Positions 49,802 to 61,907 of a DNA stretch of 64,000 nt are shown here, piece after piece. Source of the DNA: Arctopsyche grandis (Eukaryota > Arthropoda > Insecta > Trichoptera > Hydropsychidae); NCBI RefSeq assembly GCF_051622035.1, contig NC_135355.1, positions 30,506,986 to 30,570,985 of the forward strand, written 5' to 3'. The position numbers and the translations under genes were made by a program. Numbering within the stretch: the first letter of the stretch is position 1; the number at the start of each line of letters is the position of its first letter. Under the pieces are notes generated by a model. That model saw only the letters and a list, made by a program, of their open reading frames with translations, ran no database searches and was not told the DNA's origin.

Positions 49802-50054
49802 TCAATGCGGCCGCGATCGTCCGGAACGGCTACCGGCAGCTTGCGGGCCGCACCGGACGATCCGGCAAGTGTGCGGAGGTCTTCAGAGGCGAAAGCACAC
49901 GGTTACATGCGGACGGGTTGCGGTTATATGCTTACCGAGGGGTGCACCTCACGGGATCGAATGTGAAATGTAGGAAAAACCAAATATCGGAAGGCAAAGA
50001 TTGAAAATCGAAAGATCAAAAAAAAAAGGGTGCATGGTAAACGATACATACTCA

Positions 50055-50715
50055 TGTAGAGATATAGCACGACTTGTGATATTATGGAGGATGAACGAAT
50101 GAGACGACTGGCATGTTAATGCACGTGTTTATTATATGACAGCTGAAGACAGAGTGAGTAGTGGCTCTGCGAACCCAGCCGGGTTGGTCCCCACTCGCAG
50201 GAAGGCAACCAAACTCGACCATGTCGTATAAGCGAGCCGCCACAATATCACCTATTTCCCTCATCGAACTTAATCTGTACAAATGACATCATCGCGTCCT
50301 CTTCTTGTACACGAAAGTTAGCCGTGGCCGAAATACTTCGTCCAGCTTACCCATAAAGGCGATTCGACTCGCTCCAGATACGCAGTCACGAGTACACGGG
50401 AAATCCCAAGGAGCTACGCAACTACGTATCAAACATCGAACACAAAGGAAGACCTCGACCCCGTCGGAATCTTCCAGAACGTGATCTCACCAGCCCAGCT
50501 ACGCGTTGCTCAAGCAACACCTTTATAAACCAGTGCATCGTCCCCAGATGCCAGTGAGCTTCAGGAACTCGACCTAGCTCGTTCCAGTGAATCCTTTACC
50601 TGCTTCGCTGTACATACGAATACACCTGTATTAATCGAGTAATAAAGATCCTCTTCAAAATTCAACTGAATTTCCATAGGCTGGGAAACGGTCCAAAACC
50701 TTCAACCCCCCTATA
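50055..50715 (+). mobile_element. solo LTR-like fossil (second family), with a nested LTR
   Basis: TGTAGAGATATAG ... CAACCCCCCTATA is bordered by CTCA at 50051-50054 and 50716-50719. A cctgtattaatcgagtaataaaga polyadenylation-like word precedes the end, and gggaaacggtccaaaacc resembles the end of the 48.7 kb LTR. Without the nested 162-bp LTR it is about 495 bp. No coding parts. Confidence 0.6.
50083..50244 (-). repeat. solo LTR, 162-bp family, fossil
   Basis: It is the same length as, and nearly identical to, the LTRs at 3708-3869, 4628-4789 and 5816-5977, with ATAT duplicated at 50079-50082 and 50245-50248. It is the remnant of an element lost by LTR-LTR recombination. Confidence 0.9.
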
Positions 50716-50972
50716 CTCACTTAATTTGCGCGAGCAGGATACAACAGGAACAAGAGGAACAGGCTTTTCCTCTCGTATTAATGTGCGCGCGCAGAATACG
50801 GGAGGAAAAGCCTGTTCCTGTTGTATCCTGCTAGCGCAAATTAAGTGAGTATGTACCGTTTACCATGCACCCTTTTTTTATCTTTCGACTCAAGATCTTT
50901 CGATTTTCGATCTTTGCCTTCCGATATTTGCGTTTTCGGGCGTTTCACATTCGGGCCCATGAGGTAGACTGG

Positions 50973-51086
50973 GTACATCATCTCGTCAGGGCAAGTACCT
51001 TCCCAACAACCGTCACAATTTCTAAGTTTTCCATGGAAATATGGCCACTTTCACTCGTTCACCGAGCGAATCAACGTTTTCAACGA
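50973..51086 (-). repeat. 114-bp segment, inverted copy of 35663-35776
   Basis: gtacatcatctcgtcagggc ... caacgttttcaacg is nearly identical to the kermit-intron copy in reverse. Here it sits between two MITE arms. Confidence 0.8.
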
Positions 51087-51315
51087 CCTTTTTTTTTGAT
51101 CTTTCGATTTTCGATCTTTGCCTTTCGATATTTGGTTTTTCGTGCATTTCACATTCGATCCCGTGGGGTAGACCCGCTTACCGAGCAACGGCAATGCAAC
51201 TTTCATGTTTTGATGAGAGGTGGTTGGTAAGCGCGCTTCGGCGGCTGTCAAACATTCGAGGTTAGGTCAGCGAGAGTGTTGGGGCGTTGGCGTTGGGGTA
51301 TTGAGGTGTCGAGAG

Positions 51316-51780
51316 ATGGTGTTCCTGACGGTGTGGAGGTGCATCCGGTCGCGGGGGCCGGACGAGTACTGGCGGAAGAGGCGCATGTTCCGGCTGGCGG
51401 CGCACTACATCGGCCGGCGCCGCAACTGCTACAGCATCGCAGTGCGGAACGTGCACCGGGCGCTCGCGTTCGCCACGCAGGCCCGCCAGCAGCGCAAGTT
51501 CGACGAGCGGCAGCTGCAGGAGAGTAGGCTGGCGTCGGGCGCGGCGCAGCACAACGCGTCGCTGTTCCAGTTGCGGGAAGGCCTCGACCGCAGCGGCGCG
51601 CAGCTCAACCGCGTCGTCCTCGCAGACCTCGCCATCTGGGAGCCGCGCTCCTTCGAGGCTCTCCTCGCGCTCGGCCTGGCCAAGTTCGGCAAGCTCGACC
51701 ACTTCGGCATGGACAAATCGCCCACCGGCCAAAATATCACCTACCACTTTTTCACCCGTGACGACGACGACCTAGACTAG
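51316..51780 (+). CDS. mRpL20: mitochondrial ribosomal protein bL20m
   Basis: One uninterrupted ORF of 154 residues (human MRPL20 has 149). The start MVFLTVWRCIRSRGPDEYW gives the expected length; the frame is open for another 32 codons upstream, but that part has no family match. The bL20 core is plain: YWRKRRMFRLAAHYIGRRRN, AVRNVHRALAFATQARQQRK and LNRVVLADLAIWEPRSFEAL. The protein binds 16S rRNA and is needed early in assembly of the mitochondrial large subunit. The coding part is strongly GC-rich, with third positions nearly all G or C, unlike the AT-rich neighbours. It has no intron; either introns were lost or the gene is a retrocopy that took over. The stop codon lies in a CTAGA repeat. 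Confidence 0.93.
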   Translation: MVFLTVWRCIRSRGPDEYWRKRRMFRLAAHYIGRRRNCYSIAVRNVHRALAFATQARQQRKFDERQLQESRLASGAAQHNASLFQLREGLDRSGAQLNRVVLADLAIWEPRSFEALLALGLAKFGKLDHFGMDKSPTGQNITYHFFTRDDDDLD

Positions 51781-51843
51781 ACTAGACTAGACTAGACTAG
51801 ACTAGACTAGACTAGACTAGACTAGACTAGACTAGACTAGACT
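51771..51843. repeat. (CTAGA)n pentanucleotide repeat at the end of mRpL20
   Basis: About fourteen units. The repeat begins within the last codons (DDDDLD) and supplies the TAG stop. In this unit TAG recurs every 15 bases in each frame, so length changes would leave the stop intact. Confidence 0.95.
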
Positions 51844-52270
51844 CGACGGTGCAATCTCGACGGCCCTAGTCAAAACAGTAGCCCGATTGTGCATTTGTTA
51901 TGTTTATATCTCTAATGTATAATATAGTATCGTAATCGTAATAATAAAATAAAAAAAAAAACAAACACTTATACATGCATTGTCTTGTGGATTTTATTCT
52001 TAGCTATAGTTTTTCTATTTTAATCCAACTGTTACTTTTAAGGTCTTGAGATACAGTTTTTGTCGATGCACTGTACAACAATTGTTTGAGCAATATAAAG
52101 GTCATTGGGCGCAATCCGACCCGGTCGCAGATATGAATGAAAATTATATAAAATTAAAGAGTATAAATTCACGTAACATTATATACTTATGGTAATTCAC
52201 TTAACATTATATACTTAAAAGTATAAATTAATAAATTTTTTGGCCCAATTCAGTCGTTGCATTTCATTTT
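51844..52270. other. 3' flank of mRpL20
   Basis: aataaaat at about 51944 is a likely polyadenylation signal. A direct repeat aacattatatactta occurs at 52175 and 52204. Nothing else is recognised. Confidence 0.4.
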
Positions 52271-52309
52271 CTTGGTCAAAAATGGTTTTTTCGCCGGTAT
52301 CCTGGCAAC

Positions 52310-52524
52310 TAAACCGTATTCTTTAACCCAATAGAGAACCTTTAGGCTATAATGGGTTCTAAAATTAATAATAAAAAGCCTTCCTCTAAATTAGAATTAA
52401 TTGAAAAAATAAAACATATATGGGATAACGATATCACAGATGAATATATTCAAAATTTAATTAAATCAATGCCTCGAAGAGTTGAGGCTGTTATAAAAAA
52501 TAAGGGGGGGCCAATCAAATATTG
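52310..52524 (+). mobile_element. Tc1/mariner transposase C-terminal fragment
   Basis: PNREP/NPIENL-like words at about 52338 are followed by KKPSSKLELIEKIKHIWDND and LIKSMPRRVEAVIKNKGGPI, the standard ending of Tc1-type transposases. NPIENLW carries the third catalytic acid of the DDE triad. The fragment has a frame change and no upstream part, so it is dead. Its inverted repeats were not located. Confidence 0.8.
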
Positions 52525-53449
52525 AAACAAATTTTATATATAAGTGTTATTATAATAAATGAAATGTGATTTTTAGATTTTTTATTAATACGTCAGTTTT
52601 ATGAAAAAAAAATTTTTTAATTACACTACTAAATCTTTCCATACATCACCGACTCCTAATAATTTGAATAACATTGTAGTTTCGTTTTAATTTCTTCGCA
52701 TTACTACTTGAATTTATTTCAAACTTCATAAATTCAATTTTAATAAACAAAAAAAAAAAAATAAAATTGTTTTTAAGTCCGAAAAACAAGAAAATATGAG
52801 TTTTTTCGAGGTGGACACCTTTCATCGCCCGCTACTGTATGGTAATTTTATTTAGAATCCATGGGAGAACAAAGTTTGAACCAAAAATATATTTATTCAA
52901 AAGATCGAATACTACTATTAAATATAAGTTGTCGTTCTGTTAAATAGCTACTAAAGCAGCCATACTCAGATTTTTTTTCTTCCGGGTTTGTTTTGGTTTC
53001 TTCTCCACGGGTAGCTACCCTTCGACGCTTACAAAACTTTAGTAAGTAAAAGGTTGATGTACGTCCCGCGTGATGTTGATGTACGTACCCGGCAGGTATA
53101 CTCTCTCACACGCAGGTATAGGGTCACGTCTCGCTCGTTGCAATATTTTTTCGCTGGTTTTTCAATATTCCGCTGGTTTTATACCATGATAAACTAGAGA
53201 CATTTATCTATATATCCTCACAATTTCAATTCTGTCCGCCGTGGGTTTTTCTTCCATACTATTTGCCCATTGACCTTTACTTTTGATATACAATATTAAA
53301 AAACGATGTTGGGGACTTTTAAAACATCGTCTATGACATATAGAACGTATTTTATACCAGAGAATTGGAGCGATGAGATCTTGCCCGGAGCAAGAGCACG
53401 TAAAGTTTTTTTGTGCTCCATGCTCCGAATACATTTTTATTTTTAACGT
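52525..53449. other. spacer
   Basis: AT-rich. gatgttgatgtacgt is directly repeated at 53055-53085 and ttttcgctggttttt-like words occur at 53148-53175. No gene recognised. Confidence 0.4.
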
Positions 53450-53454
53450 GGTAT

Positions 53455-53640
53455 ACGGGTTACATTCCAAATGTGAATCACTATCGGGGTAACCGCTGCT
53501 ACGAAAATCTCGCAAGAAAATTCCCGTACAGAAAACTAACCAAATATTGCTCAGCAAATGCTTTTTTTTACGAGATTTGGGCAGTTTTTTGTACGGCAAT
53601 TTTCCTGTGCGAGGAATTTTCCTGCGACAGACCGAATTTT
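53455..53640. mobile_element. palindromic MITE with CGCTACGAAAATC arms (partial copy 2)
   Basis: accgctgctacgaaaatctc and cgtacagaaaactaacc pair with gggcagttttttgtacggca and ttcctgtgcgaggaatttt. This is the same layout as 25645-25929, with the right end shortened. Confidence 0.65.
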
Positions 53641-53649
53641 TTTGAGACA

Positions 53650-54672
53650 TGATTTTTACTAGCCTCTTATTGTTGAAACTTTTTTACTCGGAGCGTGGAA
53701 CGGAGTTGGAGCAGAGCAGTTGCAAACATAGTTTGCTCCAATTCACTGCTTTATACGTACGTGACAAATAGTACTAGTTTATTTCCGATATTCATTTTAA
53801 TTTAAAGAATGGGAATAAGGAGAAACGAATATTGTTCCAATGGGTTACAATCTTTCGGGTTCTGATATATTAGGAATGTTCAGATTACCATTATTATCAA
53901 TATTCGTCTTTAACTGCTTTGTTTTTAAAAAATTTGTATTCGAATTTTTCAACTAATATTTCGAGCGATCATACATATGTACCAATGAATATTTCGAAAC
54001 CAATATAAAAAGCGTTTTATTCCATAATTTATATACATTGTTTTGAAAATGTTCCGATAAAAAAAACCTACTTGAAAATTATTCTCTCAATACATTTTAT
54101 GTAGTTGATAATATCATATTAAATGAAAATGTTCACTTAGTTAATATATAGCTTCTTGTTCCTCCGTTAACGTTCATTTTTTAAAAAAATTGAATTTTAT
54201 CTAATAATGAGCTTATATAATTTTTCTCAAGCCTGTGGAATTATGATATTTATGACGGATTCCGAGTCGTAAAAATAAATCCTGAGCTTATTCAAATCAT
54301 ATTTTAATAATTTTGTAATAACTCGATAATTTTAATGTGTATATAGTAAAATTAACCAATCAAATATGGAATGATACAAATTTGAAAATTAGCCTATTGC
54401 ATTGGTTGAAGAAATAATTACTACATATGTATCTAAAAGCAGTCTTACTCCACAGCTGATGATAAAATCAGTATATTTGTTAGAATCATTGATTTTGATA
54501 GTCATAAGCAAAAAGAACTTGGTATGTTTTTGAAATAAGTGTGCGTTGTAATTAAAATGAATTAATTTACTAGTTTTACGATAAATTTTCATCTACATAA
54601 TTTGATTCAAAATAAAAACATTTAATACTTATACATTTAATAAATTATTATATTATATAACATGCTCGTAAA
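53650..54672. other. spacer downstream of Pet117
   Basis: AT-rich sequence with ORFs that look like base-composition noise; nothing recognised. Confidence 0.4.
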
Positions 54673-55000
54673 TCATTCATTCTGCGTATTTAATGCAGCG
54701 CTCTGTCTTTCAATCTCTCTTAATTGCTTGGTGAGCTCTGCCTGCTGTTGAAGCATATACAAGTTTTCAATCTTTCGCCGCTGTTGTCTCTCCACATCTT
54801 TTACGACACCTTCGTGTAATTTTTCTCTGTTGGTCAAAAAACGATATTGATTTGTAAACTCTTATTGGGAGGTTTATTGAAAATATGAAAAGTCAGTATT
54901 ATATGCACCTGTCAGAATATTGTTTGTAGTGGACGAAGCCTATGATTGCAGCGCTAAAAGCACAGGCTGAATATAGAGTGATCCTTGAAGCCAAAGACAT
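54673..55000 (-). CDS. Pet117: PET117 cytochrome c oxidase assembly factor
   Basis: Two exons, 55000-54909 and 54826-54673, give 81 residues, the same size as human PET117. The first exon encodes MSLASRITLYSACAFSAAII then GFVHYKQYSDR, a single membrane segment acting as a mitochondrial anchor. The second encodes EKLHEGVVKDVERQQRRKIE and a coiled-coil-like LYMLQQQAELTKQLREIE. The LHEGVVKDVERQ..R..EN pattern matches the family's RDGVIRDIERQ core. PET117 couples heme A synthesis (COX15) to assembly of complex IV in the inner membrane. The junction is phase 2 with GT/AG sites. Because of the intron it is too short in each piece to show as a long ORF. Confidence 0.9.
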
Positions 55001-55335
55001 TTTTAGTGCATTTCAATAATCTAGGTTAGATGTGTAGATTTCTTCCCGTACAATCGTCTTTACGTAAATCGCTAGGTTATGTCAAGTATATTTGACAGTT
55101 GTGGTTTTTGAGATAAAATTTTTGGTCCAAGCACCAAGAATTACAACGTACGTAGCAAAATTACATTTATGGAAATTGGAAACCTTATATACAAATCAGC
55201 GGTGCTATCCGACTTCCGTTATAAACGGGTTTCTGGTAAAAATCTTGTAGCTAGAAAATCTTTTTTCTCCGACGATGCTTTATAATTTTTCATTGAGTTC
55301 AATATATTTTATATATAATATATGACCACAAGCAC

Positions 55336-55571
55336 GGTAAACGGACTACTAGTCATATGTAAATCAGTCACAGGACAACTGGTCGCTCTAGATCGGTCAC
55401 ACGTGATCAGCCGTCACACTAAAACTGGTCACACCCTAAAACTGGTCACGAAAAAACTGGTCACACCTTAAAATCGGTCAGTTAGCATCCTAAACAGTTT
55501 TAGTGTGACGGGTGATCACGTGTGACCGATCTAGAGCGACCGGTTCACATTTGACTAGTAATCACCGAACT
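55336..55571. mobile_element. palindromic ACTGGTCACA MITE (copy 3), perfect 9-bp duplication
   Basis: Ends GGTAAACGGACTACTAGTCA and (inverted) aGTTCGGTGATTACTAGTCA. CACAAGCAC is duplicated perfectly at 55327-55335 and 55572-55580. The arms of actggtcacaccctaaa and inverses fold at about 55480. Confidence 0.9.
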
Positions 55572-55797
55572 CACAAGCACATTACTACATACGATTTAGC
55601 TTTTGTATTTTCTCAGAAACTACTATCAATAATTAAAAAAATCTCACTGCTAGCCAGGAAAAGTTCAGTTGTAAAGACATTTTACGACAGGTTTTTGGAT
55701 GTTTCAAATTTCTGAACAAAAGGTTTCCATAAATAGTTAGAAATACACCAGATAACAGCATTGCTCACAACGGTACCCATATTCAATACTAATAAAT

Positions 55798-56032
55798 GGT
55801 ATACTGACTATTTTGCACATTGCGATCGCGCACATGACAATCGCTGCCACGAAAATCACGAATATGTAATATCTGGCACTTGAGTTCTCGTTAGTATAAT
55901 AGTTTTTAACTCGCTTATATCTCTATAACGTTTGTTACTCTTGATGGGTGGAATTTTTGGGTGCCAGATGTAACGTGGTCGAGATTTTAGTGAAGTGTGC
56001 GAGATCGCTTTTTGCGGAATAATCACCGAACC
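55798..56032. mobile_element. non-palindromic MITE, GGTTCGGTGATTA family (copy 3), perfect 9-bp duplication
   Basis: Left end GGTATACTGACTATTTTGCA and right end (inverted) GGTTCGGTGATTATTCCGCA, with matching subterminal GCGATCTCGCACAC. CTAATAAAT is duplicated perfectly at 55789-55797 and 56033-56041. Confidence 0.9.
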
Positions 56033-56041
56033 CTAATAAAT

Positions 56042-57251
56042 AGCTACTGGTTATCCTTTTAGTTTTAAAATTCAGGTGGCCAACTTTTCTAATCTGGTTA
56101 ATTGCTGTTGTTTCTTCTCTATCCATATTAACATGTACAATTCCCAATTGAATAAATGAAATATTCATAAACCTCAGGGAAGTCAGGCAAAAGTTGTCTA
56201 GTTTGTGGTTGTTTTATATCTATTCAAAAGGTGCCCTAGGTAAAGCTTACCATATGAAATGGCATCAAATTACTTATGATTTGTATTTTTCAATCAATTA
56301 AAATATATTAAGTTGTTCGACTTAATATATTATGTAAATGAATAAGTACACGTTTAATTTTTCAAAAATATGTAATATATTTTTTTATAAAATAGTCACA
56401 AAGAAATATTGAGACAAAAACAACAATAAATTGATTTAATAGGTAAAAATTATATTTATAGGCACAGATAATTTGCTCAAAAGAGATATGCTCAAGGGAA
56501 TCAATAAGTTTATATATTAATTTTATGTTCTGTTAGCTTCTATCAAATTTCTTCGGCACTCGGTGGCGATGTACAAATTAATAAATTTGAACAGTCTCTT
56601 TTGAGTAAAGATCTGTGCATAGATACATTTTAAATGAAAAATTTAAATATATTCTTAATACATAACTAACATTTTTTGTGTTTGTATCCTAAAAAACACA
56701 ATTACATAAGTGTACTTGAGATGAATGTTTTAATGTATAATTTACAAAAAAAATACAAAATTAATTTTTTAGCACTAAGATAAAAATTAAAATATCACCA
56801 GATTGTGGGCAAAGTTTAATTATATATACAGTTTTATGTGTAATATAACAATACAACATTTGAGTACGAAAATTTGGAAAAAAAGGTAGAATTTTAAGAA
56901 AATGTGGCAATGAGTCTATGGCTAAAAGAAGATGATAGTTTATAATTACAAACTCTTACGAATACAAAGTAATCAATGATAAATATACATATTATAATAA
57001 AGTCAGAAACTCCTTACATAGTAGGAATTTTAATCACAGATCCCCCATTAAGTATTTTTAATAAGTCTTAACAACAAAATACATAGGTCTTGCATTTCAA
57101 TCTTACGCATTTGAACATACAATAAATGCTTTATTTTTTAATTATTTTTAAATATTTTTGCAGACTAGCTATTACATAAAATATAACATGTTCCCTCACT
57201 GCAGTAATCAAAACGTCTATTTTTAATTTAAATGAAAAATCAGAACAGTCA
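56042..57251. other. spacer downstream of the lipase gene
   Basis: AT-rich. ctcaaaagagatatgctcaagg and an inverted relative (tctcttttgagtaaagatctg) at 56472/56595 suggest a small inverted repeat of about 150 bp. Part of this is probably lipase 3' UTR. Confidence 0.4.
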
Positions 57252-60200
57252 TTATAAAGCGCATCTATCATAAAAGTTTGCCGAGCCTCTATTCGGAATC
57301 TCAGCAAAGTCCCTTTTTGGAGTGCACAGTTTGTTCTTGAAATCTATGTTACGCTTGCTGAAAATAAAATTGATCGCCGATAAATTTAATTTATAGTAAT
57401 AAATAGTAAGAAGGTAAGTAACCAATTAATTTTCATTACCCTCTGGTTGGTAGTTCCATTTCATCTACTGTAATAGATTTTACGTATAGATGGTCGTTAC
57501 ACCAGAACAAGCACAAAGATCGTGGTTCTAGAACGTTCATATCATACTCCCACGATAATTCAACCTGAAAAGTGTATGAAAAAATTTAGCGATGATGTTT
57601 GACTCTAACTGATAATGTAATATTTTAATCGAAGTCAACACACCTTTCTAATTTTACCTCCCAGATCAACTGGATGGGTGACGACGGTCGTATGGGTCGT
57701 TCCATGTTCCAATCTAAAACGATTAACAAATACATTATCTGGAAAATGGTCCATCACAATTAAAATATCAACCCGGATGGGTCAAATAACCGACTTTGAT
57801 TTTTTTGAAACTAAATTCAGTTATGAAAGACTCACGTTCGACTTTTCAGATTCACACAACAGTGGTTTTTTAACCATTGAAAAATCAAATTAAACCAACC
57901 TGACGTAATTATTTGGCGTCAGATCCAATCCCCTAATGACACCTCGGTCAGAATGAAGTGAAGCTTTCAAGAATCCCTACAAAATAAATATAAAAAATAA
58001 AAAAATGGATTAAATAATAGTATACATAGTATGATAAAGTAAGTACATATTTTAAAAATATCATACTTGAACCCAAGACTCGGCTCCTTTTGGATGAGCC
58101 AAATTTATAACGATCCGATAATGTCTCTCTACAAATATTAAAAAAAATAAAATAAATTTAGAAAAATTCATCTGGATTAGTTAAAAAAACAATTATAAAA
58201 CTTACGACAGTATGGATAATCTTTTCCAGTAGTCATGAAATATTTAGCTCCCAGATTTTCTTTAGTGTTGGACGGAGTAACTTCATTCTCCGATTGGTTA
58301 CTTTTATGAGTGATGAGACCTGGTGAGCTATCTGCATGGAAGCTAAAATTTTACAAATATATCATATTATTATTTAATTATGCCAAAGTAATTGAATTGA
58401 ATTGTGTATTTATTATGCTAACCCCATTATAGCGCAGCCGTGGGCACAGTTGAAACATTTTCCGTCAAGAAAGTGTTGATACGATGGGCATTGGTGACCT
58501 TAAAATGAAATGCAACAGTTTAATTAGTATGCAAATTTTATATCATCTTCAAATATGTATATAGAGTATCAATAATTATACCGATATATGGACATTTGCC
58601 GTTAATTGAGTCCACAAATAATTTTATAGCTCGTACGTGATTGCAGGCAACTAGGACTCTGGAAGCTTCTTCTAAGCCTTGACGGACTAGAGTAAGTGGA
58701 ATTAGAGGTCCAGCTGCTAGTTCACATCCAGGCTGCTCTTTTCCATCGTTCGGATAGAAGTCCAAGTGGCCAACGGGCTGCGACATGCCGTAACCTGATA
58801 GTGGGACAAAATCTGTGCCATGCCGATCAGTATTACTTTTTTTGATGATCGTAATTAAGAATGTTTTTGAATGAAGTCATATGGAGATTAAAAATTAAAT
58901 GGAAGATTTCATTAAGGACGAATAACTTGTTTAAGACTTTAATTTCTCACCTTTCTTTAGTTTTAAATTATGAAAACTTTTTCAAATGGTATTTTTATGT
59001 AAAATTATGATAAGAATGAAATACATATAAACTTTTATTAAAAGAATACTAAAACTTAACCAGAATTTGCCAGATGAGGAGAAATGAAATATGAAATATG
59101 GATTCTATTATATAGATTTTGTGGTACTAGAGCTCGTTCATGCCAACTTATTTATTTGTTTAGTTTAATTTGCACATTTTTAAAAAAGAGAGTCAGGAAT
59201 TTATTCCCTCCTTACTATGGTAAAAGCTTAAGCACTCATGAAAAAGCTCTAATGTATGTGTGTTTATGAAATTGAATACACATTTACCCAATAACAAAAT
59301 GCTTTTGCCATCTGTATGAATAATGTCGACAAAGTTGGCATCGGATGGGTCCAAGCGGACGTGGTTACCCATTCCTTGGAAGTATGGCTCAGCTGGATCG
59401 AGTCCAGTGATTCGTCCGACACCCTGAATTCATCAAAATATAATAATTTTAGAAAGAAAACTATCAATAGAGGAAGATATACCAGAGCATGTTTGAATTT
59501 GGTAAGTTTTCTATAGAAACATTCGCTTTTATTACTATATTTTATAACGATTTTAATTTAATAATCTTTAGGACTTCTGTTTACTTCAACTTTCTCAGCA
59601 GCGTACCCAGCCGTGTGAGCTCCCAAAGAGTGTCCTATAATATGTATATCTCCTGGATTCAATCCATGGTATTTCTGCAAACAAAAATATATAGTTTGAA
59701 TGATTGAATTTACAAAAGTTTGAATAGTATGCAAAGTTTGGAAAGTCTCCAAGCTCACTTGCAACTGTAAAAGGAAGTGTGCCACTTCGAGTCCGACCAG
59801 TCTAGTGTTAGCTGTAGCCTGGGTGTATAATGGTAGACTTCCACCGGCCCAATCAACCACAACAACGTTATAGTCACCATGTTTTACCAGCTCGTCTTTC
59901 ATTTCACTTACCTGAAAGTGGAACATGACATAGATATTATTTCACTTTTAGTAGCTTCAGGTATTGATGTGCTAAAAGATAGTGGTGTGGATACTATGTG
60001 CATATGTTACAGGGGTTGGCGTTGCTCTATAGCTTATTTTAAAATGTTTTAGATGAACTTAATATTAAAAAAATAATAGTTTATTGCTCAATTAGCATTC
60101 AATATTAAAAAAATAATAAAATAGCTTAATAAATGTTTGGAAACATTATTTTTTTTATTAAACTGGCTTTAGTATGGTCATGTTATATATACTATTGGGG

Positions 60201-61465
60201 TTGGAGAGCCCTGCTTTAAGTCATTTGATTAAGAACTTCTTAATCTCTCGAATATGTATGTTACAGTGAAATTATGAGTCAGGTAGTGAGCACAGATGTA
60301 ACATTAGAATTACAAATTCACTTCTCAATATCACTGAAGGAAATTATTTGTATCCGAAACCGCCCTCATAACGACCACGTTTGTTTATAATCACTGATCT
60401 TCTCCATATTCTTGATAACCGACAACCCGAATCTACTCTTACTAAGCAAAGCTTGTTTATCATCATCGTTAACCTCTATATTATGGACAACCCGCGATTT
60501 AGCAGTTCTACTGACAATACAATTACATTATAAATTTAAAATTTATAAAGACCCCCAAATAAATTTATTTTCATAGTAGGTAATATCAATTAATTATTGA
60601 ATCGTAAAACATTCTAGGAAATCTTAAGTTAGTATTTTATCATCATTCAACTGTCAATAATTATAATTTCAATAATAAGGGCCAGTGAATATGTAATTTC
60701 CGTAGTGAAAATATAACTTTACCCAGTGAATGTGTAGTTGGATATGAATTCACTGAAACGTTAGTATAATTATGATTTTACTGCTGTTATAATATCCCTG
60801 CAACATATACATACGTACATAGGATATTATTTAATTATGTATTGAAATATACCCAATTGGAGAATGGGGTGTCTATGAATCCATGGATGATTATTTTGGT
60901 CGGTCTTTCAGCAAAGAAGTTCGACTTAACTATGGTTTTGTTAACATTTGGATTAAGTATTTGTCCTTCAGAAGGATTCTTCTTGGTGTATAAAATGAAT
61001 CTGAAATATAATTTTAGTTTTAAATACAAAGCGGTTACTCATTGATTATAAATTAATTATTTTTGATATAGTAGTTGATACCTGGTATTGATTACTGATC
61101 TTGGGAGTGGAAATATGTTAATTGGTCTATGTATGAGATGGTACCAACTTCTTGTGATATTAAGGCATCCAAGTTCATCATAGCATCTTGATTCATTTTC
61201 AACTGAAATCATAAGTAAAACCTTTGTGAGATATTTCATATTTTCAGTAATATATTTCCTAACAGCGTGAATTTAAACACTGGTTGTTTTCGTGTCTACA
61301 AGGATACATGTACATATACTTACAAGGCAACCAAGGTAGGTTAACTTCAATTCTGTCAGCTCGAGCCCAGGAAAACTGGTCTAGTATCCCTGCACTGGAT
61401 GGTCCAACCAACGCTGTCCAGGCAACAATAGCTCCTATGATACCTAGTCTTGCAATTCCGATCAT
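57252..61465 (-). CDS. secreted pancreatic-type triacylglycerol lipase with PLAT-like domain
   Basis: Fourteen exons: 61465-61324, 61202-61082, 61000-60853, 59911-59759, 59674-59585, 59423-59288, 58794-58582, 58498-58423, 58342-58206, 58128-58067, 57976-57900, 57713-57644, 57564-57440 and 57357-57252. The sum closes at 551 residues. A signal peptide ([20 protein letters not shown]) is followed by [13 protein letters not shown], the N-terminal motif of pancreatic lipases. The catalytic triad is complete: Ser204 in [10 protein letters not shown], Asp227 in GLDPAEPYF and His316 in [14 protein letters not shown] holds the oxyanion strand. A cysteine-rich stretch ([19 protein letters not shown]) leads into a beta-rich C-terminal region ([35 protein letters not shown]) resembling a PLAT/LH2 domain. 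It probably hydrolyses lipids outside the cell; the substrate is not decided by sequence. The exon just before the ATG starts at a splice acceptor, so a 5' UTR intron is likely. Confidence 0.93.
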
Positions 61466-61903
61466 TTTTCTGCAACAAAACAAGCATACCTATGATACAA
61501 GCTGCATCGAATAACGCTATAAAGAGTAAACTGAGTTACCAGCTATACAAAGTCATCAGCAAACCTTGAAAGCCAGTGCTTTGACAGCAAATGGTGCATT
61601 CGATTTAATACCAGTTAGTTGATATTGGCGATTGGAAAAGTGTGGTTGATTAGACCAAGGCTAACTATGTAAAAGAGATCAGTACCACGCAAGTGGTTAA
61701 ATGTAGTAAAACGATTTCAATGATCAAACGTATCTTATACGACGGACATATCCCATATGTTTGTATAATCTAAGGAGTTTGGGTTTTAGTTCTGATTTAA
61801 TGTATTGTTTAATTGCAGACACGTTTGATTTCGTAGTATTTTATAATAGGGGTGACAATTTAGGAATTTGTCTAGTTTATAGTAGTTTTAAAAATAGCAT
61901 GAC
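61466..61903. other. upstream region of the lipase gene
   Basis: It contains a probable 5' UTR exon/intron and promoter; no motif is certain. An acceptor-like ttgttgcag lies a few bases before the ATG. Confidence 0.4.
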
Positions 61904-61907
61904 TTAA

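Larger units (their letters stand above)
49939..51175. mobile_element. GGGTCTAC-family MITE with two LTR insertions inside
   Basis: Left end GGGGTGCACCTCACGGGATC and right end (inverted) GGGTCTACCCCACGGGATC. GCTTACCGA duplicates perfectly at 49930-49938 and 51176-51184. The left arm is interrupted at 50055 by an LTR fossil (50055-50715) that itself contains the 162-bp LTR. The right side contains two versions of the arm (to about 50970, and 51087-51175) separated by the 114-bp segment, so a second MITE copy or a rearrangement is also involved. Confidence 0.75.

Noticed and set aside
51220-51315. Longer N-terminus for mRpL20
   Set aside because: The extra 32 residues have no match to bL20m proteins, and the later ATG gives the normal length.
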